DNA of 13,661 nucleotides from DAOTWY01 sp003696565. Lineage in GTDB: Bacteria; Chloroflexota; Anaerolineae; Aggregatilineales; Phototrophicaceae. The stretch lies in contig DAOTWY010000154.1 in assembly GCA_034435635.1 (NCBI GenBank), positions 1 through 13,661 of the forward strand, read 5' to 3'. The stretch's first letter is position 1. Every line of letters begins with the position of its first letter. The notes beneath the pieces were generated by a model. It saw only the letters and a program-made list of their open reading frames with translations, made no database searches and was not told the origin of the DNA. Shown here one piece after another: positions 1 to 7,575 of this stretch. The translations under genes and the position numbers were made by a program.

Positions 1-1
1 T

Positions 2-1924
2 CCAAAAATGATGGCGATAGGCATTTTAACCATGACGACTGGGACTGTATCGCTTGTTGATTTAAAGCAAATGGTGCTCCAAAACATAAAAGATTTAAAT
101 TTTGGCATTCAAGAGCCTATTTTGTTACTGATGGACGATGATGGTATGACATTAAAAGGTGATGCTATCACGTTAACAAAAGCTGATTTGGGGACTGCGC
201 AATTACAGCAAATCGCAAAATCTCCAGCGGACTTTGTTGGATTTTTCAGTTTGCCACTTGTTACTGTGGATGATATTTGGGTAGGGGCAATTCTATTTAA
301 ATCCTCAATAGACTTAAATACGGATGCTCGTCATATCTTAACTATTTTGGCACGTAATAGTGCTGCTGCATTATATAACTGGCGATATCATCAACAAACT
401 GAAGAAGAGCTTAAGAAGAATGTCATTCATCTTAAAATGCTGCAGCAACTCGATTCAGAATTAAACGAAACGCTGACTTCCCAGCGAGTTTTTGAGATGA
501 CGTTGGATTGGGCGATGCGTTTTACTAATGCCAGAACGGCTTTTATTTGTATGTATTCCAACGACAGCCTGATAGTTAGCCATAGCTATGGTTTTGCGTA
601 TACGGATGAAGTTTTGCAAAAATATATGTTAAATGAGAATACTATCACCCTAAAAGCTGCTCAAACGAAGACAACACAAATCGTAACTAACATGAAAGAC
701 CATCCTGATGTTGCCTGGCAACCGGAATTTATCAAAGCAGAACTTGCGGTTCCTATCATGCGTGATGAGCGTGTTATTGGAGTGTTGACACTTGGCTGCC
801 GGCATGAAGGTGGGTTTGAACAGGCACAAGTGGCTTTTGTTGAACAGTTGGTGAATCGGGCAGCAATTGCGATTGACAATGCTTATTTACATACAAAGAC
901 TGTTCAGGAGCATGAGCGGCTTTCCTCTGTGTTGGATAGTATTGCAGATGTTGTGATTGTTGTTGATGCAGATGGAAGGATTGTCCGTATTAGTCAATCA
1001 GCCATTATGGCGTTGCGGCTTTTTATCGGGCAGGATTATGTTGGAGAGAAGGTTTCTGCATTGGAATTTTCACCATTGTTACGAGTTTATGAGCGCGCAT
1101 TGCAATCTAATGAACAAACCGAAGCAGAGGAATTAAAACTCCCGAATGGACGTGATTATCATACTCGTATTGTATCTTTACCGATGGGGGGGCATACGAT
1201 TGTTATGCAAGACATCACTGCCTTTAAAGAGACAGACCGCCTCAAGAGCGAATTAGTGGCAACCGTGTCGCATGATCTTAAGCAACCATTGAGTGTGATG
1301 CGGGGGTATGTGGATTTGCTACAGATGAAAAATACGTTTGATGCCTCCTCAATGAATTTTATCCATCGATTGGAAAATTCTATTAATAGTATGCGTCAGT
1401 TGATTGATGATTTATTGGATTTAGCACGAATTGAATCGGGTGTTTCGGTGACGATGCAGCCGGTTAAGATTAAACCGATTTTAATGCAGTGTGTGGAAAG
1501 TCATCGCAGTGACGTAGAAAGCAAAGCAATGACTTTAACTGTGAATTTGCCGGATGATCTACCAGAAATCGAAGGTGAAGGACAGCGTTTACAACAGATT
1601 TTCAATAATTTAATCAGTAATGCCATTAAATATACTCCACCGGAAGGGTGGGTTAAAATTTCAGCAGAGGTGCGTGAGGCGGTTCTTCGTATTATCGTTC
1701 AAGATAGTGGGTTAGGTATTAGCCCAGAAGATCAATCACGGATTTTTGATCGTTTTTATCGTGTTCGCCGTCCTGAAACGGATAGTATTGATGGGACTGG
1801 ATTAGGGCTGGCGATCGTCAAGAAGTTGGTTGAAATGCATCAGGGGAAAATCCGATTAGAAAGCAAACTTGGTGAAGGGTCAACATTTGTTTTGACATTT
1901 CCCATTAAAGTATTACATCAATAA
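2..1924 (+). CDS. GAF-GAF-PAS sensor histidine kinase (5' end probably outside window)
   Basis: Predicted cytosolic sensor kinase of a two-component system: it autophosphorylates a histidine and passes the phosphate to a response regulator, which is not in this window. Numbering from the first ATG (base 8): a degenerate GAF domain at about 15-125, a helical linker at 125-150, a second GAF at about 150-300, a PAS domain at about 305-415, HisKA at 415-480 and HATPase_c at about 525-635. The phospho-acceptor is His422 in SHDLKQP. The N-box asparagine is Asn538, the G1 box is DSGLG (566-570), the F-box is around 579-584 and the G2 box is GTGLG (596-600), so all catalytic boxes are intact. I see no membrane segment, so the signal is probably intracellular and binds GAF or PAS. 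The frame stays open to the left edge and no ribosome site is visible, so the true start may lie upstream; ATG 8 and ATG 32 are the first candidates inside. The ligand is unknown. Confidence 0.93.
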   Translation, partial: PKMMAIGILTMTTGTVSLVDLKQMVLQNIKDLNFGIQEPILLLMDDDGMTLKGDAITLTKADLGTAQLQQIAKSPADFVGFFSLPLVTVDDIWVGAILFKSSIDLNTDARHILTILARNSAAALYNWRYHQQTEEELKKNVIHLKMLQQLDSELNETLTSQRVFEMTLDWAMRFTNARTAFICMYSNDSLIVSHSYGFAYTDEVLQKYMLNENTITLKAAQTKTTQIVTNMKDHPDVAWQPEFIKAELAVPIMRDERVIGVLTLGCRHEGGFEQAQVAFVEQLVNRAAIAIDNAYLHTKTVQEHERLSSVLDSIADVVIVVDADGRIVRISQSAIMALRLFIGQDYVGEKVSALEFSPLLRVYERALQSNEQTEAEELKLPNGRDYHTRIVSLPMGGHTIVMQDITAFKETDRLKSELVATVSHDLKQPLSVMRGYVDLLQMKNTFDASSMNFIHRLENSINSMRQLIDDLLDLARIESGVSVTMQPVKIKPILMQCVESHRSDVESKAMTLTVNLPDDLPEIEGEGQRLQQIFNNLISNAIKYTPPEGWVKISAEVREAVLRIIVQDSGLGISPEDQSRIFDRFYRVRRPETDSIDGTGLGLAIVKKLVEMHQGKIRLESKLGEGSTFVLTFPIKVLHQ

Positions 1925-1927
1925 AAC

Positions 1928-1948
1928 AGGGGCGGATGTGTCGCCCCT
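1928..1948. terminator. Bidirectional terminator between convergent genes
   Basis: AGGGGCG (1928-1934) pairs perfectly with CGCCCCT (1942-1948) around a 7-nt loop. It lies four bases after the kinase stop and eight bases before the end of the transporter gene on the other strand. A short T-run (GGAATTTTT) follows on the + strand and GTTTTATT follows on the - strand, so it can serve both converging transcripts. Confidence 0.75.
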
Positions 1949-1956
1949 TGGAATTT

Positions 1957-3951
1957 TTAATCATCTCCTGATGACTTGGTATATTTCTTGCGTTTGGCTT
2001 TTTCTTCTTCTGCCAATCCGCCAACCATATCTGGCTGATAAAGCTCATCCCCAATACGATACGGAACGTTAATAACAGGACGACCACGCCCACGTTCAAT
2101 TTGATCATGGTATAGTGCTTCCCGGATGGTGACACTGGTGGCATTATGCAGTAGACGTTCCCACCATTTTGATACAACAAATTCCGGTAGCATAACCATC
2201 GTTGGGATTTTATCGTGTGTTTCATCGTCGAATTTATGTAGATATTCGATCAACGGGCGACCGATTTCACGATAGGGCGATTTAATGACATCCAACGGGA
2301 TTTGCGTTAATCCCCATTGTTCCCACTTTTCACGTAATTTAGCAATTTGTTGTGGCTCAACCTCGATAGCGCAGACATGCACATTATCAGATACGTTTAA
2401 GGCATATTCTAAAGCCTGCAAAGAGCAACGGTTGAGACTATTCATTAGAACAACAATCGGAACATGATTACGATCACCGGTTGGTAATTTGACGACACCA
2501 GGTTCAATGCCATCTAGCGTGAGGGATGCAGCAACTTGCTGATAGTGATTGTGAATAGTGATAAACAGCCAGATCAAAATCGGGATGGCAACCATCACAA
2601 TCCATGCACCTTCAGTAAACTTGGTTACCATAAGAATGACCCCGACGACCGCTGTACACAACGCACCAAAAGCATTTAACCCTAAGCGGAAACGCCACAT
2701 AAAATCAGGTTTGAACCCTTCTTTATCTCGTTCCTTCAGCCAGTGAATGACCATACCTGTTTGAGATAGGGTAAAACTGATGAAAACCCCAACAGCATAA
2801 AGTGGCAGTAGATTATGCTCACGTGCGCCAAAAATGACGATTAGGATACCCGCCATGACAGAAAGCATCACAATCCCGTTGCTATAGACTAAACGATCCC
2901 CCCAGTTGGTTAATTGACGCGGCAAATAACGATCCCCCGCAATGAGTGATGCGAGGCGTGGGAAATCTGCAAAGGCGGTATTTGCTGCCAATGATAAGAT
3001 TAACAATGTGGCAAGCTGAATGTAGAAAAACAGGATACTGCCTTCCCCAAATATTTCCGCGTTGATTTGCGCCAAGATAGTGCTTTCCATGTGGCCTTCG
3101 TGGACTTCAATCGGGAAGAAATTCGCTAAGAACGTAATCCCAACGAACATTGTCACTAATAAGGAGATCATGACGATCAATGTTTGTCCGGCATTTTTAC
3201 TTTCTGGGGGCTTAAAGGCAGGAATACCGTTTGAAATCGCCTCTACACCGGTTAAGGCAGTGCATCCGGCTGCATAAGCGCGTAGAATAATAAATAATGT
3301 TAGTCCACTGGTGGCGGCAGTTGCCTCCCGCACCACAACCTGACCTTCTTCAGGATCAGGAATGTTGCCGGTCAAAACGCGGATCACGCCGTAAGCGATC
3401 ATTGCCAAAATGCCAACAACGAACATATAGGTTGGGATCGAGAAGAACGTGCCACTTTCTTTTACTCCGCGCAAATTGATAATCGTAATAAATGTCACAA
3501 TAAATAAAGCGATAGGGACACGAAATTCATCTAGCGCAGTAAAGGTAGATGTGATGGCTGCCACGCCAGCAGAGACACTGACTGCCACCGTCAATGTATA
3601 GTCAATTAATAGCGACGCTGCTGCAACTAACCCTGGTCCAGTTCCTAAATTATCTTTTGCGACGATATATGCACCACCTCCGTTGGGGTAGGCATGGATG
3701 GTTTGGAAGTAGCTAAACGCTACAATCAGTAACAGGGCAGCGATACCAATTGCGATAGGTAACGATAACCCAAGCGCACCCGTTCCAGCTCCAACTAATA
3801 CCAATAAAATGGCTTCTGTAGCATAAGCACTAGACGACAACGCATCTGAGGAAAAAACAGCTAATGCCTTGACTTTTGTCAACCGCTGATGAATTGCCTG
3901 GTTGGTTGCCAGCGGTTTCCCAATTAGAAACTGGCGTATGTTGATACCCAT
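1957..3951 (-). CDS. kimA: KimA-like (YdaO family) potassium:proton symporter, APC superfamily
   Basis: Predicted inner-membrane K+ importer of 664 residues. The N-terminal signature VFSSDALSSSAYATE (32-46) is the hallmark of the KimA/YdaO family. About 12 hydrophobic segments reach to about residue 455. A cytosolic USP-like domain follows to about 640, then a charged tail (EEEKAKRKKYTKSSGDD). Residues I recall as ion or proton sites in Bacillus subtilis KimA fall at the same numbers here: Asp36, Tyr43, Asp117, Thr121 and Ser125. The LTGVEAISNG motif (233-242) supplies the Thr/Glu pair of the later helix. B. subtilis KimA is about 607 residues, so this one has a longer tail. The start ATG has a good ribosome site (GGAGAAGAG, about 8 bases upstream). 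In Firmicutes the cytosolic domain binds c-di-AMP; whether this one does is inference. The gene stands alone, convergent with the kinase, behind a long leader. Confidence 0.9.
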   Translation of the reverse strand: MGINIRQFLIGKPLATNQAIHQRLTKVKALAVFSSDALSSSAYATEAILLVLVGAGTGALGLSLPIAIGIAALLLIVAFSYFQTIHAYPNGGGAYIVAKDNLGTGPGLVAAASLLIDYTLTVAVSVSAGVAAITSTFTALDEFRVPIALFIVTFITIINLRGVKESGTFFSIPTYMFVVGILAMIAYGVIRVLTGNIPDPEEGQVVVREATAATSGLTLFIILRAYAAGCTALTGVEAISNGIPAFKPPESKNAGQTLIVMISLLVTMFVGITFLANFFPIEVHEGHMESTILAQINAEIFGEGSILFFYIQLATLLILSLAANTAFADFPRLASLIAGDRYLPRQLTNWGDRLVYSNGIVMLSVMAGILIVIFGAREHNLLPLYAVGVFISFTLSQTGMVIHWLKERDKEGFKPDFMWRFRLGLNAFGALCTAVVGVILMVTKFTEGAWIVMVAIPILIWLFITIHNHYQQVAASLTLDGIEPGVVKLPTGDRNHVPIVVLMNSLNRCSLQALEYALNVSDNVHVCAIEVEPQQIAKLREKWEQWGLTQIPLDVIKSPYREIGRPLIEYLHKFDDETHDKIPTMVMLPEFVVSKWWERLLHNATSVTIREALYHDQIERGRGRPVINVPYRIGDELYQPDMVGGLAEEEKAKRKKYTKSSGDD

Positions 3952-4204
3952 GATTAGACTCTTCTCCGATTACAAGAAAACAAACACACAAAACATCGAC
4001 TCGAATTGAATCGACTAAATCAAGTCCATTATTTGGCTTGATAATGAATAAAAATTAGTTTTGGGGTGGGGAGTGGGTATGATTAAAATCACGGGTTGAA
4101 TATCGCCGTGATGACGCTAATAAAGCGTGGTATACACTGAGGGAACAATTTTTTTTGTAATGAGGTGTTAGCATTTTGATTTGCTATTCTCAAATAAACG
4201 TTTC
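3952..4204 (-). promoter_or_regulatory. Long structured 5' leader of the KimA-like gene
   Basis: If the predicted promoter at 4212-4240 is used, the transporter mRNA has an untranslated leader of about 250 nt. Read on the - strand, it holds a 5-bp hairpin (ACGCT/AGCGT, 4114-4128) and a 7-bp hairpin (ATCACGG/CCGTGAT, 4088-4112) whose 3' arm runs into TTTTAATC. A C-rich stretch (CCCACTCCCCACCCC) and A/T-rich spacer follow before the ribosome site. The length and hairpins suggest RNA-level control, but I could not match the conserved segments of the ydaO (c-di-AMP) riboswitch by eye. No coding potential is evident. Confidence 0.35.
4088..4128. other. Tandem pair of hairpins in the KimA leader
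   Basis: Two adjacent perfect inverted repeats, separated by one base. ATCACGG (4088-4094) pairs with CCGTGAT (4106-4112) across 11 nt, and ACGCT (4114-4118) pairs with AGCGT (4124-4128) across 5 nt. On the - strand the longer stem is followed by TTTTAATC, so it could act as a weak attenuator; on the + strand there is no T-run. Function is inferred only. Confidence 0.45.
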
Positions 4205-4211
4205 ATGAGAA

Positions 4212-4240
4212 ATCTTACATGTATTCTTGGGGCTCGTCAA
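4212..4240 (-). promoter_or_regulatory. Candidate sigma70-type promoter for the KimA-like gene
   Basis: On the - strand, TTGACG (4240-4235, five of six matches to TTGACA) and TAAGAT (4217-4212, four of six to TATAAT) are separated by exactly 17 bases. Transcription would start near 4205, close to an AAACGTTT palindrome (4196-4203) flanked by TTCTCA (4187-4192) and TGAGAA (4206-4211), which could be an operator. This is the best - strand match I found in the intergenic region. Confidence 0.5.
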
Positions 4241-4250
4241 TGAGTATTTA

Positions 4251-4271
4251 CCCCCCAAATACTAGGGGGGG
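4251..4271. promoter_or_regulatory. C6/G6 palindrome between divergent promoters, possible operator
   Basis: CCCCCC (4251-4256) and GGGGGG (4265-4270, with a seventh G at 4271) flank the 8-nt AAATACTA. The surrounding DNA is very AT-rich, so this GC palindrome stands out. It lies ten bases upstream of the - strand -35 box (centre about -56 to the predicted start) and about 75 bases upstream of the predicted + strand start. A shared activator or repressor site is more likely than a terminator, because no gene ends here and no T-run follows. The regulator is unknown. Confidence 0.45.
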
Positions 4272-4300
4272 ATAATTTCAGATAAATTTAATAAAAACCT

Positions 4301-4328
4301 TTGATGTATTGTGATAAGTGCTTAATAT
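4301..4328 (+). promoter_or_regulatory. Candidate sigma70-type promoter for the acyl-CoA carboxylase gene
   Basis: TTGATG (4301-4306, four of six) and TAATAT (4323-4328, four of six) are 16 bases apart. Transcription would begin near 4335, giving a leader of about 75 nt. Such partial matches are common in AT-rich DNA, so confidence is limited. Confidence 0.33.
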
Positions 4329-4411
4329 CTGTTAAATCCTTTTCTGTTTAGGTGGCTATTGCGTTATCATTAAAGGCAAATGTTCCCAATTAGAATTAGA
4401 GATTGATAACT

Positions 4412-6022
4412 ATGCCTGTTATTCAGACCAAAATTGACAAAAAGAGTGAAGATTATCAAGCAAATTATGAACATAACTGCAAATTAGTTCAAATTTTAGA
4501 GGAGCGTCAGGCGAAGGTGCGTGAAGGCGGGAGTGAGCGCGCTCGTCAGCGACATTTAGACCGTGGTAAGTTATTGCCGCGTGAGCGTGTGGAGCTATTG
4601 CTTGATCCTGGCACGCCCTTTTTGGAATTATCACCACTTGCTGCCTGGGATATGTACGACAATGAAACCCCTGGTGCAGGGACAATTACCGGAATCGGTG
4701 TTGTGAGCGGGGTGGAATGTTTGATTAGTGCGCATGAGGCAACCGTCAAGGGTGGGACAACTTATCCTGTAACATTGGATAAGGCATTACGCGCACAAGA
4801 AATTGCAGAAACCAATCACTTGCCTACGCTCTATCTGGTTGAATCTGGTGGGGCAAATTTGCCGCATCAAGCTGATATTTTTGTGCCTGGTGGGCGTACA
4901 TTTGCTAATCAAGCTCGGATGAGCGCAAAAGGTATTCCTCAAATTTCACTTGTGTTTGGTAATTCCACGGCAGGCGGGGCATATGTCCCCGGTTTGAGTG
5001 ATTACACGGTCTTTGTGCGTCATAAGGCAATGGCATTTTTAGGTGGTCCACCATTGGTTAAGATGGCAACCGGTGAAGAAGTAGACGAGGAGACGCTTGG
5101 TGGAACAGATATGCACGCACGGCTATCTGGTTTGGCGGATTATGTGGCGCAAGATGATGCGGATGCGATCCGAATCGGACGAGAGATTGTCGCGAGTTTG
5201 AACTGGAGAAAAACCATCAATGCAAATCTGCGTGAACCAGAACCGCCATTATATGATCCAGATGAATTACTTGGGATTGTGCCAATTGACACCATCCGTA
5301 AACCGCTTGATATGCGTGAAATCATTGCCCGTATTGTGGATGGATCGCGCTTTGTGGAATTTAAGCCGGATTATGGGGCGACATTGGTGACAGGTACGGC
5401 TCATATCAATGGCTTTCCTGTGGGTATTTTGGCAAATAATGGTATTTTATTTTCAGATAGTGCGAATAAAGCAACGCAGTTTATTCAGCTTTGTAACACT
5501 AACCGCACGCCATTGATTTATTTACAAAACATTACCGGCTTTATGGTCGGGCAAAAGTATGAAGAAGGCGGCATCATTAAGCATGGCAGCCAGATGATTA
5601 ATGCTGTGGCAAATAGCAATGTCCCGCAGTTTACGGTGCTGGTTGGTGGGGCATATGGTGCTGGATATTATGCGATGTGTGGGCGGTCATATGATCCAAC
5701 GTTGTTATTTGCTTGGCCCACTAGCCGCACGGCGGTGATGGGTGCGGAGCAAGCGGCTGGTGTGTTGGGGATTGTTCAAGAAAATGCTGCACGTCGGCGG
5801 GGAATTGAGCCGGATTTAGAGCAGATTGAACAGATGAAATTTATGGTCAAGTATAAATTTGAGCAAGAATCAGACCCATATTATGGCACGGCACGCATTT
5901 GGGATGATGGCATGATTGATCCCCGTTTGACCCGCGATGCCTTAACAATTGGATTGTCGATGTCGTATAATCGAGATTGGGTAAGTGAAGGCGCACCTCA
6001 TTATGGCAACTTTAGAATGTAA
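4412..6022 (+). CDS. Acyl-CoA carboxylase, carboxyltransferase (beta) subunit, MCC/geranyl-CoA type
   Basis: Biotin-dependent carboxyltransferase subunit of 536 residues, the usual length for methylcrotonyl-CoA carboxylase beta and the related AccD/AtuC proteins. The N-terminus carries the family stretch ARQRHLDRGKLLPRERVELL. Two crotonase-like halves follow, each with an oxyanion-hole loop: AGGAYVPG (Gly188-Gly189) in the first and GGAYGAGYYAM (412-422) in the second. The LGGPPLVKMATGEEVDEE segment is typical of this group. It would move CO2 from carboxybiotin to an acyl-CoA in branched-chain, leucine or terpenoid breakdown; the exact substrate cannot be read from sequence. The partner biotin carboxylase/BCCP subunit is not in the window. 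I chose ATG 4412, with a weak AGAG 10 bases upstream; the TTG three codons earlier has no properly spaced ribosome site. The next gene starts 12 bases after the stop, so the two are probably co-transcribed. Confidence 0.92.
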   Translation: MPVIQTKIDKKSEDYQANYEHNCKLVQILEERQAKVREGGSERARQRHLDRGKLLPRERVELLLDPGTPFLELSPLAAWDMYDNETPGAGTITGIGVVSGVECLISAHEATVKGGTTYPVTLDKALRAQEIAETNHLPTLYLVESGGANLPHQADIFVPGGRTFANQARMSAKGIPQISLVFGNSTAGGAYVPGLSDYTVFVRHKAMAFLGGPPLVKMATGEEVDEETLGGTDMHARLSGLADYVAQDDADAIRIGREIVASLNWRKTINANLREPEPPLYDPDELLGIVPIDTIRKPLDMREIIARIVDGSRFVEFKPDYGATLVTGTAHINGFPVGILANNGILFSDSANKATQFIQLCNTNRTPLIYLQNITGFMVGQKYEEGGIIKHGSQMINAVANSNVPQFTVLVGGAYGAGYYAMCGRSYDPTLLFAWPTSRTAVMGAEQAAGVLGIVQENAARRRGIEPDLEQIEQMKFMVKYKFEQESDPYYGTARIWDDGMIDPRLTRDALTIGLSMSYNRDWVSEGAPHYGNFRM

Positions 6023-6034
6023 AGGGGGACCGTG

Positions 6035-6652
6035 ATGGGTAAAACATTATATGTTGCTAATTTGACCCAAAACGTGACTGAAGATGATATTAAGGCGTTG
6101 TTTGATCAATTTGGCGAAGTTGAATCAGTTCAATTTGGTTTAAATGAACGCTTTAATATTCGCTATGCTTTGGTCAGTATGGCAATGGAAAAAGCCGCTA
6201 CCAAAGCGAACCACACGCTAAACGGTTATGTATTAGATGGGCAGTATATCTCAATTAGTTATCCTGAAGTAGATATGCAGGCGGTGGAACGGGGACTTTC
6301 TAAAAAAGCACGGGAAACAGCAGAAGCAGTTGTGAAAGAATTAGGTGAGGAATGGCGTAAGCCTGTCCGGCGTATTCATTCCATGGTGTTGTTATGTGGT
6401 CACAGTTTTGTGCTACATTTGCTAAAAGAAGCCCATGAAATTTATGAAGGCGAAGGCATGATGACCCAGGATGGTTCACGCAAGCGATCATTGGGGGGGG
6501 TATTTTTTACGCTAGCAAATCACCGTATGTCACCGGAGCTTTATTATTTGATTCATATTCGCGGCGGTAAATTGCCAGGATACAAGAAAGAAGATGACCG
6601 TGCAATTTATCATTTAATCCGTAATCCGCATAAGTTTGATTTAAAGCAATAA
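6035..6652 (+). CDS. RRM plus PHAX-type RNA-binding domain protein
   Basis: Small two-domain RNA-binding protein of 205 residues. Residues 3-78 form an RRM: RNP-2 is LYVANL (5-10), and RNP-1 is degenerate (IRYALVSM, 42-49), with Tyr44 keeping one aromatic contact while the second aromatic position is Leu46 and the usual glycine is Arg43. A basic helix (about 88-113) leads to a C-terminal domain whose core GMMTQDGSRKRSLGGVFFTL (141-160) closely follows the signature of the eukaryotic snRNA export adaptor PHAX (GG..-GSRRR-PGGVFL-L), including the preceding helix (VLLCGHSFVLHLLKEA). Both domains predict single-stranded RNA binding; the target is unknown. ATG 6035 fits the ribosome site AAAGGGGG, which overlaps the upstream stop; GTG 6032 is too close. 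Codons 153-155 lie in a run of eight G (6493-6500). It is transcribed with the carboxylase gene and followed by a terminator-like hairpin. Confidence 0.85.
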   Translation: MGKTLYVANLTQNVTEDDIKALFDQFGEVESVQFGLNERFNIRYALVSMAMEKAATKANHTLNGYVLDGQYISISYPEVDMQAVERGLSKKARETAEAVVKELGEEWRKPVRRIHSMVLLCGHSFVLHLLKEAHEIYEGEGMMTQDGSRKRSLGGVFFTLANHRMSPELYYLIHIRGGKLPGYKKEDDRAIYHLIRNPHKFDLKQ

Positions 6653-6663
6653 AACAAGATTGT

Positions 6664-6690
6664 ACAGGCAGATTCAGCTCTTCCGCCTGT
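6664..6690 (+). terminator. Terminator-like hairpin after the RRM-PHAX gene
   Basis: ACAGGC (6664-6669) pairs with GCCTGT (6685-6690). After an A/C mismatch, two further pairs (GA/TC) extend the stem. TGTTTATAAA follows. It lies 11 bases after the stop codon and suggests that transcription of the carboxylase and RRM-PHAX pair ends or is reduced here before the methyltransferase gene. Confidence 0.6.
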
Positions 6691-6714
6691 TGTTTATAAA
6701 TGGACTAATTGGTA

Positions 6715-7566
6715 ATGCCAAATCAATATCATGAACAAAATCGACTCTCTTGGAATGAGGCAACGCGCCGGCACAATCAACATAAGGGAGATCAAGCAAA
6801 ATTTTTAAGAGAAGGTGGCAGCACATTATTCCCTGAAGAAGTAGCATTATTGGGCAATCTGCGTGGTAAATCTTTGTTACACCTTCAGTGTAATGCTGGA
6901 CAGGATACATTAAGTATAGCGTCCAAACTTGGCGCGGATGTAACTGGTGTGGACATCAGCGATGAAGCAGTAGATTTTGCCACATGCTTATCACGTGATT
7001 CTGGTATCCCTGGGGTATTTATCCGCAGTGATCTATTTGATTGGTTTGATCAAAACCGACGGACTTTTGATGTGGTATTCACGTCTTATGGGGCGACAGG
7101 TTGGTTATCTGATCTTCAGCGATGGGGGCGTGGGATAGCGTCTGCACTGAAGCCAGGAGGCAAATTTGTCATGATTGAATTCCACCCGGCGGCTTTGATG
7201 TTTGAAAAGGATTGGATACTACATTATGACTATATGGGGGGAACACTGATCGCAGGTGATGGTGTTGGGGATTATGTGGCGGAATCCGGTGGTGCATTAA
7301 CACATACGAATTTGCCGATTCAGATACAAGAAAAATTTGTCAATCCTCAGAGCAGTTATGAATTCCCCTGGGGGATTGCGGATCATGTAATGGCATTACT
7401 GGATGCAGGTTTAACATTGCAATTGTTAAAAGAATATCCCTATAGTAATGGATGGAAGCCTTTTCCAGATATGGTTGAAGCGGAAGGGCGGCGGATGTTT
7501 CTACCCAAAGACAAACCTATCATCCCATTGATGTTTGCTATAATAGCCATTAAACCGGATTTATAG
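6715..7566 (+). CDS. Class I SAM-dependent methyltransferase
   Basis: Predicted soluble methyltransferase of 283 residues with one Rossmann-like domain. Motif I is LLHLQCNAGQDTLSIA (54-69), a variant of the usual HLQCHFGQDTL seen in this uncharacterised group. The acidic end of strand 2 is GVDIS with Asp80, which should hold the SAM ribose. FDVVFTSYGATGWL is the motif IV region, and LKPGGKFVMIEFHP is the typical post-II segment. The C-terminal third (about 150-283) is a specific insert or cap that I do not recognise, probably for substrate binding. Substrate unknown; a small molecule is as likely as RNA. ATG 6715 is preferred over TTG 6709; neither has a strong ribosome site. Only nine bases separate its stop from the AlbA_2 gene, so these two are probably one transcript. 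Confidence 0.85.
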   Translation: MPNQYHEQNRLSWNEATRRHNQHKGDQAKFLREGGSTLFPEEVALLGNLRGKSLLHLQCNAGQDTLSIASKLGADVTGVDISDEAVDFATCLSRDSGIPGVFIRSDLFDWFDQNRRTFDVVFTSYGATGWLSDLQRWGRGIASALKPGGKFVMIEFHPAALMFEKDWILHYDYMGGTLIAGDGVGDYVAESGGALTHTNLPIQIQEKFVNPQSSYEFPWGIADHVMALLDAGLTLQLLKEYPYSNGWKPFPDMVEAEGRRMFLPKDKPIIPLMFAIIAIKPDL

Positions 7567-7575
7567 GCTAGAGGT

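Noticed and set aside
1905..2225. 106-codon open frame overlapping the 3' end of the K+ transporter on the same strand, in another frame
   Set aside because: It overlaps the strong USP-like domain coding frame and runs through the terminator hairpin; no domain is visible.
3996..4016. Short direct repeat TCGACT around TCGAATTGAATCGA before the KimA-like gene
   Set aside because: Two six-base copies and a partial palindrome in AT-rich DNA; too short to support an operator or att site without comparative data.
3952..4411. Canonical ydaO/yuaA c-di-AMP riboswitch upstream of the KimA-like gene
   Set aside because: The conserved GGGGAACCC, GGGUGAAUCC and CCGAAUCCCGUCAGCUAAC-like segments are not visible on the - strand; only generic hairpins are.
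4403..4411. TTG start three codons upstream for the carboxylase (and the similar TTG 6709 for the methyltransferase)
   Set aside because: Neither has a suitably spaced ribosome site, and the following ATG fits the family N-terminus better.
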